Source of the DNA: DAOTWC01 sp048499435
GTDB lineage: Bacteria > Chloroflexota > Anaerolineae > Aggregatilineales > Phototrophicaceae
NCBI GenBank assembly: GCA_048499435.1
Contig: JASNZW010000004.1
Coordinates: 186,001-250,000, forward strand
Reading direction: 5' to 3'
Length of the DNA stretch: 64,000 nucleotides
Each line of letters starts with the position of its first letter. Positions within the stretch are counted from its first letter, which is position 1. The notes beneath the pieces are model-generated. The model saw only the letters and a list, made by a program, of their open reading frames with translations. It ran no database searches and had not been told where the DNA came from. Made by a program: the position numbers and the translations under genes. Below, piece after piece: positions 8,722 through 17,671 of the stretch.

Positions 8722-10300
8722 GGCGCACAAAGTCCTGCTGGCGCAGCGTGTCGAGCAGCGCATCGGGCAGCGGCGTGTCAAGCGCCAGCACGGTGAGCGT
8801 GCTGCCGCCGGGTTGGGCGCGCCCGGTGTGCCAACTGGCGATGTTGATCTGGTTGGCGGCCAGCAGCGTGCCCAGCCGCCCGATCACGCCGGGCTGGTCG
8901 TAACTGCCCATGATGAGCAGGTGGCCTTCCGGCACGAAGTTCAGGTTGTACTCGTTGATGAGGACAATGTGCGGCACGCGGCGGTCGAGCAGCGTGCCGG
9001 CGATGAAGATTTCCTCGCCGTCCTCCAGCGTCACCTGCGCGGCGACCACGTTCTTATAGTCAACGGTTTTCAGCCCTTTGGCCTGCGCCACCTGCACGCC
9101 GCGTTCAGCGGCCAGCAGCGGCGCGTTGATATAGTTCACCTGGTCGCCCTGCACCGGCGTCAGCATCCCCTTGAGCAGCGCCACCGTCAGCGGTTTGACC
9201 AGGCCGTGAGTATCGCCGCGATACTCAACGCCCAGGCGGCGGATCGGCGTGCGCGCCAGCGTGTGCAGCAGCGTGCCGATGCACTCCGCCAGCCGCAGGT
9301 ACGGGCGTGAAGACTCGAAATCCACGCCGGGCATGAACGGCATGTTGACCACGTTTCGGTAATCGGCCCCGCGCAGCGCGTCCAGCACCTGCTGCACGAT
9401 CTGCGTGGAAAGGTCCTGGGCGGCCTCGACGGTGTTGTCGCCGATGCGCGGCGTGTGGATAACGTTCTCCAGGCCGATCAGCGGGCAGTTGTAGGGCGGC
9501 TCTTCGGCGTACACGTCCACAGCCACCCCGGCCAGGCTGCCCGCCTGCACCGCCTGGGCGACGGCGTCCTCATCCCACAGGCCGCCGTGCGCGATGTTGA
9601 CGATGCGCGCGCCGCTTTTGATCTGCTGGATGCGGGCGGCGTTCAGCAGGCCGCGCGTTTCGCTGGTCACGGGGACGTGCAGCGTGATGTAGTCGCTGCG
9701 CTGGAGCAGCTCGCGCAGGCCCACCAGCGCGATACGCTTGTCGCCTGTCTGTTCCTCGCTGATGTACGGGTCGGCGGCCAGCACGGCCATGCCGAACGCC
9801 AGGCAGCGCTGGGCGACAAGGCTGCCGACGCGCCCCAGGCCGATGATGCCGGCGGTTTTGCCGTGAAGCTGCGTGCCGGCCTGGCGCGTGCGGTCCAGCA
9901 GCCACCAGCCGTCTTTGAGGCTGTTGTGTGCGCTGGTGAGGCGGCGGCTGAGCGCCAGCATCAGCGCCAGCGTGTGTTCGGCGTGGGCGATGGCACTGGT
10001 TCCGGGCGTGTTCATGACGACGATGCCGCGCGCGGTGGCCGCTTCGATGTCAATGCCGCTGAGCGTTGTGCCCACGCGGGCGATCACCTGAAGCTGCGGC
10101 GCGGTTTCGATCAGCGCCCGGTCCAGCTCAACTTCGTCGCGCGCGATGAGCGCGTGCGCGTCCTTAAGGCCGGCGCGCACAGCGGCCAGCGTGGGCGTCA
10201 CGACCTGGACGCGCGCGTCTGGCGCGCTTTCCAGCATGGCCAGGCCGTCGGCGGTGAGGTCGGTTGCCACCAGAATGTGGAAGGCGGCCAAAGCGGTCAC
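8699..10300 (-). CDS. serA: D-3-phosphoglycerate dehydrogenase, long (ASB-ACT) type, with altered active site
   Basis: The 533-residue protein has the length and domain order of type-1 phosphoglycerate dehydrogenases: substrate and NAD domains (about 1-315, dinucleotide motif G-L-G-R-V-G at 154-159), an allosteric substrate-binding domain (about 320-450) and a C-terminal ACT domain (about 455-530). It should catalyse the first step of serine synthesis. The usual catalytic Arg of the A-R-G-G motif is His238 here (I-A-H-G-G), and the usual catalytic His of T-P-H is Arg285 (H-T-P-R), with an extra His at 282; Glu267 is kept. The GTG start overlaps the stop of the upstream HAD gene (GTGA). The fold and context are clear; normal activity is less certain. 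Confidence 0.85.
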   Translation of the reverse strand: MTALAAFHILVATDLTADGLAMLESAPDARVQVVTPTLAAVRAGLKDAHALIARDEVELDRALIETAPQLQVIARVGTTLSGIDIEAATARGIVVMNTPGTSAIAHAEHTLALMLALSRRLTSAHNSLKDGWWLLDRTRQAGTQLHGKTAGIIGLGRVGSLVAQRCLAFGMAVLAADPYISEEQTGDKRIALVGLRELLQRSDYITLHVPVTSETRGLLNAARIQQIKSGARIVNIAHGGLWDEDAVAQAVQAGSLAGVAVDVYAEEPPYNCPLIGLENVIHTPRIGDNTVEAAQDLSTQIVQQVLDALRGADYRNVVNMPFMPGVDFESSRPYLRLAECIGTLLHTLARTPIRRLGVEYRGDTHGLVKPLTVALLKGMLTPVQGDQVNYINAPLLAAERGVQVAQAKGLKTVDYKNVVAAQVTLEDGEEIFIAGTLLDRRVPHIVLINEYNLNFVPEGHLLIMGSYDQPGVIGRLGTLLAANQINIASWHTGRAQPGGSTLTVLALDTPLPDALLDTLRQQDFVRHAHQVFI

Positions 10301-10968
10301 TCGCGCTCCAGGGCGGCCAGGACATCGTGCAGGCTGGCGAACACCAGCGGCGTGATGTCCTCAAAGTGCGCTGAGTGAGTGTGGGTGGGGTCTGGCACAG
10401 CGCCGCACACCATGCCGGCGGCCACCGCCGCGCGCGCGCCAGTTGTGCTGTCCTCCAGCGCCAGGCAGCGCGCCGGGTCCACGCCCAGGCGCGCGGCGGC
10501 CGCCAGGTAAACATCGGGCGCGGGCTTGCCAGCGGGCACGTCGTCGGCGGTGCAGCGCACCGGGAAAACGTCGGCCCAGCCCTGCGACTCGACCACTGCG
10601 TCAATCACGGCGGCGGGCGAGCTGGACGCGATCGCGCGCGGCAGGCCCCGCGCCTGCACCCAGCGCAGCAGCTCGCGCGCGCCGGGCTGCGGCCGGACCA
10701 TCTGCGGGATAAAGCGCAGCATAAGGTTGTTGAGTTCGTCCACCAGTTCAGCGGTGGTTTCCTGGAAGTGCAGCGCGCGGCGGTAGGTTTCGACAATCGC
10801 GTCCAGGCGCAGGCCGATGATCTGTGCGCGCAGCTCAGGGGTATAGGCATAGCCGCGCGCTTCGATCAGCACAGTTTCCGCGCGGTGCCACACCGGCTCG
10901 GAATCGACCAGCAGGCCGTCCATGTCGAAGATAATGGCGTCGGGGCGCCAGCCGTTCAGCGTGGTCAT
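10297..10968 (-). CDS. HAD-superfamily sugar-phosphate phosphatase or mutase-like protein
   Basis: A 223-residue protein with D-M-D-G-L-L-V-D-S-E near residues 15-24 (nucleophile and acid/base Asp), S-S-S-P-A as motif II, G-K-P-A-P-D-V-Y with the motif III Lys, and E-D-S-T-T-G-A as motif IV. This set, with a helical cap, places it with beta-phosphoglucomutase-like and 2-deoxyglucose-6-phosphate-phosphatase-like enzymes. The gene sits between serA and serB with start/stop overlaps on both sides. It may dephosphorylate a metabolite linked to serine synthesis or clean up a damaged sugar phosphate; the exact substrate cannot be inferred. Confidence 0.75.
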   Translation of the reverse strand: MTTLNGWRPDAIIFDMDGLLVDSEPVWHRAETVLIEARGYAYTPELRAQIIGLRLDAIVETYRRALHFQETTAELVDELNNLMLRFIPQMVRPQPGARELLRWVQARGLPRAIASSSPAAVIDAVVESQGWADVFPVRCTADDVPAGKPAPDVYLAAAARLGVDPARCLALEDSTTGARAAVAAGMVCGAVPDPTHTHSAHFEDITPLVFASLHDVLAALERE

Positions 10969-11810
10969 AGCTGTTCAAACTCCTGTTCAAAAGCCAGCCG
11001 CAGGTCATCAGGCGCGATCGTGAGGCCGCCGCTGCGCGCCAGCGCCAGGCCCTGGCTGAACAGGGCGCGGTACGGCGTGCGCGCCAGCCGCTCGAAGCCG
11101 CTGTGCCCGGCGGCCAGCGGCAGCAGCGGGGCCAGCGAGCTGGCAGAGATAAACACGTCTGCGCCGGCGCGCACCTTGGGGCGCGCGACCACGCCGCCGA
11201 AGCCAACGAACAGGTCCACCGCGCCGCGCGCCGCCAGGTCCGAGACGCCGTCACCCACCATCAGGCGGCGGCCAGGGCGGCCGCCGGCCAGCTCGTGAAT
11301 GACGCCCGCCTTGCCGCTGGAAACGGTCAGCGGCCCTTCGTCATAGTCCAGGTAGGTCTGGTGGCTGCGCGTGGCCGGCTCGTAGTAGCGCCACCATTCG
11401 CCGGACAGCTCGTTGTACTCCAGCTCGACCGCGCGGATGTTCTCCGGCGGGACGCCCAGGCGCGCGCCGAAGCCGCGCACCGGCTCCGCCAGGCCGCCGC
11501 TGATAATGAACACCTGCTTGCCCAGCGCGTGCAGCGCCGCCACCAGTGCCGCCGCGTCTGGCACCAGCATTTCCCAGTAGCGCTCTTCGATGGCCTTAAG
11601 CTGGCCGCGCGTGGGGCGGATGGCCTGCAGCCGTTTGCCGTAAACTTCGGCCAGGTCGAGGTCGCCGTTCATGGCCTTGTCGGTGAGGACGCCGACGCGC
11701 CATTCTTTGCCCTTCAGGCGGGCCAGCTCGTCAATGCCCTCAACGGCTGACAGCGTGCTGTCGCAGTCGAAGAAGATCAGGTCAAAGCTTGTCCAGCGCG
11801 TATCGTGCAT
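10965..11810 (-). CDS. serB: Phosphoserine phosphatase
   Basis: The 281-residue HAD enzyme starts at ATG 11810, where the family's N-terminal strand begins. Motifs are D-C-D-S-T with Asp15 (nucleophile) and Asp17, F-I-I-S-G-G as motif II, the Lys in S-S-G-K-A-G, and V-G-D-G-V-S-D as motif IV. A cap region with E-G-I-D-E-L-A-R follows motif I, as in SerB. It should release serine from phosphoserine, the last step of the pathway that begins with the neighbouring serA. The extra C-terminal 60 or so residues after motif IV are family-typical in part. The transaminase serC is not in the window. Confidence 0.85.
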   Translation of the reverse strand: MHDTRWTSFDLIFFDCDSTLSAVEGIDELARLKGKEWRVGVLTDKAMNGDLDLAEVYGKRLQAIRPTRGQLKAIEERYWEMLVPDAAALVAALHALGKQVFIISGGLAEPVRGFGARLGVPPENIRAVELEYNELSGEWWRYYEPATRSHQTYLDYDEGPLTVSSGKAGVIHELAGGRPGRRLMVGDGVSDLAARGAVDLFVGFGGVVARPKVRAGADVFISASSLAPLLPLAAGHSGFERLARTPYRALFSQGLALARSGGLTIAPDDLRLAFEQEFEQL

Positions 11811-11938
11811 GGCGTCGGTCTTGAGTCCCCGGTTATTGGCCTGTGGTTGGGCGCGCGATGCTGCCGCGGATTGTACCGCCGGTCGCGGCGCTTGTGAACC
11901 CCGGCGCGCGCCGGGCAGCTCTGGGCGCTGGCGCCGCA

Positions 11939-13750
11939 TTACCGCGTTAAATCGGTGTAGACCTGGGCGGCGTGGGCGTGCTGCGGCAGGAACACGATGA
12001 GGTGCTGCTGGCGCGTGTCGAAGCTGACCAGCGCCAGCAGCCCGATGAATATGGCGGCGGCCAGCAGCGCGCCCCATTTCCCAAAGGCGGCGGCGAGCGC
12101 CCGCGCCAGCAGCGCCAGCCCCCACGCGCTGAGGCCGAGCGCCACTGGCAGCGCCGCCGCCGCCCGCTGCAGATCGGGATAGCGCACGGGCAGGGCAAGC
12201 GGCTGGCTGGCGGGCAGCAGCAGCACAACCAGCGCCGCCAGCGGCAGCGCGTCCCACCAGCGGTGGCGCAGATACAGCCGCCACGCCAGCCCCAGCGCGC
12301 CCACGACCAGCGCGGCGGCCAGCGGCGGTGAAAAGATGGGCCGGTCCACGATGCCGTGCAGCGGGTTGGGGTCGGCGGCCAGGTTGAACAGCAGCAGCGC
12401 GTGCCCCAGCCCTTCGGCCAGCGCGACCTGCGGGTTGGGGATGAGGTCGGGCGGGCCGCTGGGCGCGGGCGGCTGCGCGGACGGCAGCGCCGCCAGCGGC
12501 GCGCCCAGCGCGACGGCGACCAGCAGCGCCGCGCCCAGCGGCAGCAGCGGGAAGCGGCGGGTGTCGCGCCAGCGGCAGACGCCCGCCAGCGGCAGCAGCG
12601 CCAGCCCATAGGCCAGCGGCGGCGCGACCAGCGTCCCCACGCCCAGCGCCAGCCCGGCGTAAACTGCGTCGGCGCGGCGCTGGCCGCGCAGCGCGCGCGT
12701 GAGCGCCGCCAGGTACAGCGCGCTGAAGAACGCCAGCGCGCTGTGCGGTGTGCCGGCGGCGGCCAGCGCCAGCGTCGGCGCGGCGGCGGCGGTCAGCGCG
12801 GCGGCGGCCAGCGCAGCCCACCGGCCCGCCCACAGCCGCGCCAGCAGCCAGGTCGCCGGGACGGCCAGCGCGGCGAACAGGGCGCTCTGGGCCTGCAGAC
12901 GCGGCAGGCTGCCCTGGGCGGCGGCGGGGAACAGCAGCGCCAGGTGGTACAGCGGCCCGCCGTCGGCGGCGCTGGCCGTCAGAACGCGCCCGGCAGCGGC
13001 GGCGCGGACGGCGTCCCAGGCGGCCTGCTGTTCGGCCAGCGCCTCAGCGGGAGCGGGCATGGTGAGAAACGTGAGCAGCGCGGCGCTGGTGATAAAGGCC
13101 AGCAGCGCGGCCTCAGCGCGGTTGGCCGCCAGCCAGCGGCGCAGCGCGCGCGGCGCCCCCCGCGCAAACAGCGGCGCGCCGTCCAGCGCGAGCAGCACGG
13201 CGGCGAAAACGCTCAGCGCCCAGGCGACCAGCAGCAGCCCGCCCGTTAGCTGCAGCCGCGCGAGAATCGCGGCCAGGGCGAAGAAGAAACCCCCGCCCAG
13301 CCAGAACACGGCGCGGTTGAGCGGGCGGCGCGGCGTGTTATCAGCGGGCGGGCTGTCGTCCGCCGGGCCAGCGGCGGCGCTGAAGGCCGCCAGCAGCGGC
13401 TGCGTCAGCAGCGCGCCCGCCGCGAACAGCAGCAGCGGCGCGAACGGCATCCGCGCGCCGAGCAGCAGCGCCTGCGCCGCCGCGATACAGCCGAACCCGG
13501 CCAGCCCGGCCAGCGCGCGCAGCGCCGCCGGCAGGTGCGTGCGGCGGGCCGGTTCGGGCGCGGCGGCGGCCAGCGGCGCGGTGACGGCGGGCGGCGGCGC
13601 AGGAACAGCGGGCGGGGCGGCGGCTTCTGGCGGGGCGGGGCGGCGGCGCGGCAGACGGCGGCGCGCCACCAGGGCGCCCCCGGCCAGCGCCGCCGCGACT
13701 CCCGCCGCGATCGTCCACCCGCGTGTGCTGTTGCGCGAATCGCCAGCCAT
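11939..13750 (-). CDS. Large polytopic membrane protein, GT-C-like
   Basis: The predicted product has 603 residues. After one N-terminal membrane segment (about 12-28) comes an Ala/Pro-rich linker (about 35-70), then about a dozen hydrophobic segments and a short C-terminal domain ending in V-Y-T-D-L-T-R. The general layout, with an external loop between the early membrane segments and a small exported C-terminal part, resembles GT-C glycosyltransferase-like proteins of lipid-linked sugar pathways. No catalytic motif is convincing. Composition is very rich in Ala and Leu. It lies 128 bases upstream of serB on the same strand. Confidence 0.5.
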   Translation of the reverse strand: MAGDSRNSTRGWTIAAGVAAALAGGALVARRRLPRRRPAPPEAAAPPAVPAPPPAVTAPLAAAAPEPARRTHLPAALRALAGLAGFGCIAAAQALLLGARMPFAPLLLFAAGALLTQPLLAAFSAAAGPADDSPPADNTPRRPLNRAVFWLGGGFFFALAAILARLQLTGGLLLVAWALSVFAAVLLALDGAPLFARGAPRALRRWLAANRAEAALLAFITSAALLTFLTMPAPAEALAEQQAAWDAVRAAAAGRVLTASAADGGPLYHLALLFPAAAQGSLPRLQAQSALFAALAVPATWLLARLWAGRWAALAAAALTAAAAPTLALAAAGTPHSALAFFSALYLAALTRALRGQRRADAVYAGLALGVGTLVAPPLAYGLALLPLAGVCRWRDTRRFPLLPLGAALLVAVALGAPLAALPSAQPPAPSGPPDLIPNPQVALAEGLGHALLLFNLAADPNPLHGIVDRPIFSPPLAAALVVGALGLAWRLYLRHRWWDALPLAALVVLLLPASQPLALPVRYPDLQRAAAALPVALGLSAWGLALLARALAAAFGKWGALLAAAIFIGLLALVSFDTRQQHLIVFLPQHAHAAQVYTDLTR

Positions 13751-13832
13751 AAGCCCGCTTTCAGTCGTCAGCGTTCAGCTTACAGTCTACAGCCGGTCGC
13801 GGCGGCGGGCCAGCGTGGGGCGCGCGGGAAAC

Positions 13833-13860
13833 TTGACAGGCGGCGGCGGCAGCTTATAAT
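13833..13860 (+). promoter_or_regulatory. Strong sigma70-type promoter of the TetR/beta-oxidation genes
   Basis: Perfect TTGACA (13833-13838) and perfect TATAAT (13855-13860) are separated by 16 bases, 45 bases before the TetR start codon. The region lies between divergent genes and is a likely place for autoregulation by the TetR protein. Confidence 0.75.
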
Positions 13861-13905
13861 TGAATCACCGTTAGATTATTTTGCGGCGCTTCGTGATGAA
13901 GGTGT

Positions 13906-14529
13906 GTGTTGGCCCGTAAACCTGCCGATCAATCTGTGAGCCGGGACGCTATCCTCTACGCCGCCGCCGATGTGCTGCAGCGCGCGGGCTATGAAGCGAC
14001 GACCATGAAGGACATCGCCGCTGAAGTCAACCTGACGGCGGCCAGCCTCTACCATCACTTTAAGAACAAGGACGAGCTGCTGCTGGCCGTGCTGGAGGCC
14101 GGGCTGGACGTGGTTATCGCCCGGCTGGACCCGATCGTGAACTCGGACATGCGCTGTGTGGAACGCCTGCGCGCGATGATCTCGGTGCATATCGTGGCGC
14201 AGGCGGAGAACACGGCGGTGGCGGCGGCGATGGTGTTCGAGATTCGGTCGCTGCTGGCTGACGGCGTGGGCTATCACGAACGCCGCCAGCAGTTCTTCGC
14301 CCGGCGCGACCGCTTTGAGGACCTGTACCGCCGCGTCGTGGCCGATGGGATCGAGAAAGGCGTGTTCCGCCCGGTGGACGTGCCGATCTTCGTCAAGGCG
14401 ATGCTGGGCGCGCACAACTGGGTGAGCGTGTGGTATCGCCCCGGCGGGCGGCTCAGCGGCCAGGAAATCGCCGAGCGCATGGCCGACACCTTCCTGTACG
14501 CGCTGTTAGTTGAAAGGCCCGGCCCATGA
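13906..14529 (+). CDS. TetR-family regulator, probably of fatty-acid degradation
   Basis: The 207-residue protein has an N-terminal helix-turn-helix (about 12-60: D-A-I-L-Y-A-A-A-D, then G-Y-E-A-T-T-M-K-D-I-A and A-A-S-L-Y-H-H-F-K-N-K-D-E-L), the exact pattern of the TetR DNA-binding domain, and an all-helical C-terminal ligand domain. The start is GTG 13906 or TTG 13909. It begins a run of plus-strand genes for beta-oxidation, so by analogy with FadR/KstR-type TetR regulators it probably senses an acyl-CoA and represses these genes. That role is inferred from position only. Confidence 0.8.
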   Translation: MLARKPADQSVSRDAILYAAADVLQRAGYEATTMKDIAAEVNLTAASLYHHFKNKDELLLAVLEAGLDVVIARLDPIVNSDMRCVERLRAMISVHIVAQAENTAVAAAMVFEIRSLLADGVGYHERRQQFFARRDRFEDLYRRVVADGIEKGVFRPVDVPIFVKAMLGAHNWVSVWYRPGGRLSGQEIAERMADTFLYALLVERPGP

Positions 14530-15164
14530 GCCGCCGAATCGCTTTGCAGGCCGCCGCGCTGGCGGCGCTGATCGCGCTGGCGGGCGTGCTGGCGCAGGTC
14601 GCCGCGCTCGCCGCGTTTCCGGCGGGCGTGCTGCCGCAGCCTTACGCCGTCCCGGCAGACGTTTTCATGCAGTCGGTGCGCGCCACCGGGCCGGCGCTGG
14701 CGTTCTTCGCCGCCGACACAGTGTTCGTGCTGGGCTACACGCTGGTGTTCGCCGGCCTGTACAGCGTGACCGCGCCGCGCGCGCCGGTCTTTGCGGCGCT
14801 GGGCCTGGGCGCGGGCGTCCTGACGGCGCTGCTGGACACGCTCGAAAACGCGCTGTTCATCGTCTACGCGCTGCACGAGCGCGCTGGCGCGGGCGTGACT
14901 GACCCAGCGCTGACGCTGATCTACGCGCTGACCACGCTCAAATGGGCGGCGGCCTTCGCCACGCTGCTGGCCTTTGGCCTGGTGTACCCGCGCGCGGCCC
15001 TGGTCGAGCGGGCTATCGCCGGGCTGATGCTGCTGTTCCCGCTGGTGGGCGCGCTGGGCGTAGCGCTGCCCGACCTGATCGCCCTGCGCGGGCTGTTCTT
15101 CCTGGTGGGGATGCCGCTGTTCGCCTGGGATTTCTGGCGGCGGGCGCGCAGCGAACCCGCCTGA
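14526..15164 (+). CDS. Membrane protein of unknown function
   Basis: A 212-residue protein with about six membrane segments and very short loops. Its ATG overlaps the TetR stop codon (ATGA), so it is translationally coupled to the regulator. The segments are regularly spaced, with G-Y-T-L-V-F-A-G-L-Y and L-D-T-L-E-N-A-L-F parts that recall DUF4386-like proteins, but no family was recognised with confidence. Its place between the regulator and the acyl-CoA dehydrogenases might hint at a link to fatty-acid uptake or sensing; this is speculation. Confidence 0.6.
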   Translation: MSRRIALQAAALAALIALAGVLAQVAALAAFPAGVLPQPYAVPADVFMQSVRATGPALAFFAADTVFVLGYTLVFAGLYSVTAPRAPVFAALGLGAGVLTALLDTLENALFIVYALHERAGAGVTDPALTLIYALTTLKWAAAFATLLAFGLVYPRAALVERAIAGLMLLFPLVGALGVALPDLIALRGLFFLVGMPLFAWDFWRRARSEPA

Positions 15165-15199
15165 GTGCCAACCGGGTTATATATGAGGATGTTTAAACC

Positions 15200-16300
15200 A
15201 TGATCTCATTTACCCCAACTGACGACCAACAACTATTGCTTGACACCCTGCGCCGCTATGCGCTTAACGATATGCGCCCGGTCGCCCATGACGCTGACGA
15301 GGACAGCGCGCTGCCGCCCGCTGTCGTCCAGAAGGGTTGGGAGCTGGGCCTGATCCCGTCGGTGATCCCGGAAGAGCTGGGCGGCTTTGGCGACCCGCTG
15401 AGCGCCATCACGGGCGCGCTGGCCGCCGAGGAACTGGCCTACGGCGATCTGGCGCTGGCGCTGGCGGTGCTCAGCCCGGCGCTGTTCGCCTATCCGCTGG
15501 TGCTGTACGGGACCGCCGAACAGCGCGAAAACCTGCTGCCGCTGTTCCTGGGCGAGAAACCAGCCCCCGCCACAGCGGCCCTGCTGGAGCCAGGCATCAG
15601 CTTTGACCCCAACGACCTTAAGACGACGGCCACCGCGGCGGGCGACAAAGTGAAGCTCAATGGCGTGAAAGCCTACGTGCCGCAGGCCGAGGACGCGCAG
15701 TGGCTGCTGGTCTACGCGCGCAGCAGCGAGTCCGGCGCGGTGGAGGCCTATCTGGTCGAGCGCGGCGTGCGCGGCGTGCGCGTCGAGAAGCGCGAAAAGC
15801 TGATGGGCGTGCGCGCCCTGCCGGCGTACCGGGTCGTGTTCGAGGACGTTGAGGTCGGCCTGACGTGCCGGTTGGGCGGGGCGGTCGGCATTGACTACCC
15901 GGCGCTGCTCAACCGGCAGCGCGTGGCGCTGGCGGCGCTGGCGGTGGGCGTGGCGCGCGCGGCCTTCGAGTATGCCCGCGACTACGCTAAAGAGCGCGTG
16001 CAGTTCGGCAAGCCGATCGCCCAGAACCAGGCGATTGCCTTCATGCTGGCGGAGTGCGCGGTTGAGATTGACGCGGCGCGCCTGATGGCGTGGGAGGCGG
16101 CGTGGAAGCTCGACCAGGGGCAGGACGCCACGCGCGAGGCTTATCTCGCCAAAGTGTACGCCGACAAAGCGGTGCTGTTCGTCACTGACAGTGGCGTGCA
16201 GACGCTGGGCGGCTACGGCTTTATCCGTGAGTACCCGGCGGAGCGCTGGCTGCGCAACGGGCGCGGCTTCCCCATGTTCGACGGCCTGGCGATTGTGTGA
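15200..16300 (+). CDS. Acyl-CoA dehydrogenase family protein with atypical C-terminus
   Basis: The 366-residue protein has the acyl-CoA dehydrogenase layout: an N-terminal helical domain, a middle beta domain (about 120-225) and a C-terminal helical bundle with R-V-Q-F-G-K-P-I and L-G-G-Y-G-F-I-R-E-Y-P-A-E-R-W. It should oxidise an acyl-CoA at the alpha-beta bond using FAD, passing electrons to ETF. The end is unusual: where classical enzymes have the catalytic Glu in I-Y-E-G-T, this one reads M-F-D-G-L-A-I-V and stops. The base may be Asp, or the subgroup may act on a different substrate. GAGG before ATG 15200 supports the start. Confidence 0.8.
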   Translation: MISFTPTDDQQLLLDTLRRYALNDMRPVAHDADEDSALPPAVVQKGWELGLIPSVIPEELGGFGDPLSAITGALAAEELAYGDLALALAVLSPALFAYPLVLYGTAEQRENLLPLFLGEKPAPATAALLEPGISFDPNDLKTTATAAGDKVKLNGVKAYVPQAEDAQWLLVYARSSESGAVEAYLVERGVRGVRVEKREKLMGVRALPAYRVVFEDVEVGLTCRLGGAVGIDYPALLNRQRVALAALAVGVARAAFEYARDYAKERVQFGKPIAQNQAIAFMLAECAVEIDAARLMAWEAAWKLDQGQDATREAYLAKVYADKAVLFVTDSGVQTLGGYGFIREYPAERWLRNGRGFPMFDGLAIV

Positions 16301-16387
16301 GCGCTGCTGGCCGCCAGCGAATGGCCGCCAGTCAGCGGCTGCCCGACGTAACGTTTGACGTAACGTTTAGAGCAAGGACAGACACGT

Positions 16388-17662
16388 ATGGCGATCAGCT
16401 TTGAAATCCCGGATAACGTAAAACAGATGGCGCAGATGACCGAGTTCATCGCGCAGGCCACCATGCGCCCGTACTCGCGCGAGCTGGACGAGGACGAACA
16501 CGCGCGCCCGACGGCGTTCATTCAGCAGATGTGGCCGATCCTCAGCGCCCAGCGCAAAGCCATGCTCGACAAGATGGAGAAGCAGCTTCAAAGCGCGAAC
16601 GGCGGCACAAATGGCGGGAAAGAGGGCCGTCCGCCCAGCTATTACACCAACATAATGCACATGGTCGAGATGCTGTCGTGGGGCGACGCGGGCATTTACC
16701 TGTGCCTGCCGGACGCGGCGCTGGGCGGCTTCGCGATCGAGGCTGTGGGCACGCCGGAGCAGAAGCTGCGGCTGCTGCGCCGCTTCGCCGAGGGCGATAA
16801 GCCCGCCTGGGGCGCGATGGCGATGACCGAGCCGGGCGCTGGGTCGGACACGTCGGCGATCCAGACAACGGCGCGCTTTGACCCTGACACCGACGAGTGG
16901 GTGCTCAACGGCGAGAAAATCTTCTGCACCAGCGGCGGGCTGGCGCTCAACGAATCGGACGGGCTGGTGATCGTGTGGGCGACGGTGGACCGTTCCGCCG
17001 GGCGCGCCGGCATGAAGCCGTTCGTGGTCGAGGCCGGGACGCCGGGCGTAAAAGTGGTCAAGGCGGAGATCAAGCACGGCATCCGCGCCAGCGACACGGT
17101 TGCGATCTCGTTCCAGGACGCGCGCATCCCCGCCGACAACGTGCTGGGCAGCGCCGAGGTGCAGCGCGGCGAGGGCCGCGAGGGATTCAAGGGCGCGATG
17201 GCGACGTTTGACGCCAGCCGCCCGCTGGTGGCGGCCAGCGCGCTGGGCATTGGCCGCGCCGCCATCGAGCTGGTTAAAGAGAAGCTGGCTGAGGAAGGCA
17301 TTGAAATCCCCTACGGCCTGCCGTACCACAAGCTGACCGCCGTGCAGCGTGACGTGCTGGAGATGGAGGCGCAGCTGCGCGCCGCCTACCTGCTGACGCT
17401 GCGCAGCATCGCCATGCTGGACGCCAAGCTCAGCAACCCGCTGGAAGCCTCAATGGCGAAGGTCAAGGCGGGCAAGGCGGTGACGAAGATCACGCAGATG
17501 GCCGTCGAAATCCTGGGGCCGCTGGGCTACAGCCGCGAGTGGCTGGCCGAGAAGTGGATGCGCGACGGCAAGATCAACGACATCTACGAGGGCACGGGCC
17601 AGATCAACACGCTGATTGTCGCCCGCCGCATCCTGGATTACGGGCGCGCCGAGCTGGCGTAG
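16388..17662 (+). CDS. Acyl-CoA dehydrogenase
   Basis: A 424-residue acyl-CoA dehydrogenase with M-T-E-P-G-A-G-S-D-T-S-A (about 140-151) in the substrate and flavin region, a C-terminal bundle and the classical I-Y-E-G-T-G-Q-I-N near the end, including the catalytic Glu. It is longer at the N-terminus than short-chain enzymes and carries an inserted charged stretch (about 58-80). It probably performs the first, FAD-dependent step of beta-oxidation for the pathway encoded downstream. Two different acyl-CoA dehydrogenases in one cluster suggest different chain lengths or branched substrates. Confidence 0.85.
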   Translation: MAISFEIPDNVKQMAQMTEFIAQATMRPYSRELDEDEHARPTAFIQQMWPILSAQRKAMLDKMEKQLQSANGGTNGGKEGRPPSYYTNIMHMVEMLSWGDAGIYLCLPDAALGGFAIEAVGTPEQKLRLLRRFAEGDKPAWGAMAMTEPGAGSDTSAIQTTARFDPDTDEWVLNGEKIFCTSGGLALNESDGLVIVWATVDRSAGRAGMKPFVVEAGTPGVKVVKAEIKHGIRASDTVAISFQDARIPADNVLGSAEVQRGEGREGFKGAMATFDASRPLVAASALGIGRAAIELVKEKLAEEGIEIPYGLPYHKLTAVQRDVLEMEAQLRAAYLLTLRSIAMLDAKLSNPLEASMAKVKAGKAVTKITQMAVEILGPLGYSREWLAEKWMRDGKINDIYEGTGQINTLIVARRILDYGRAELA

Positions 17663-17671
17663 CCGCACCCT

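Noticed and set aside
10965..12833. Upstream extension of serB to more than 600 codons
   Set aside because: The added part is Ala/Arg/Gly-rich and lies within another gene on the same strand; the SerB fold begins at ATG 11810.
12340..13740. Repeated GCG/CAGCGC-like short motifs as a repeat array
   Set aside because: They reflect Ala- and Leu-rich coding sequence with GC-rich codons; there is no regular spacing and no CRISPR-like repeat.
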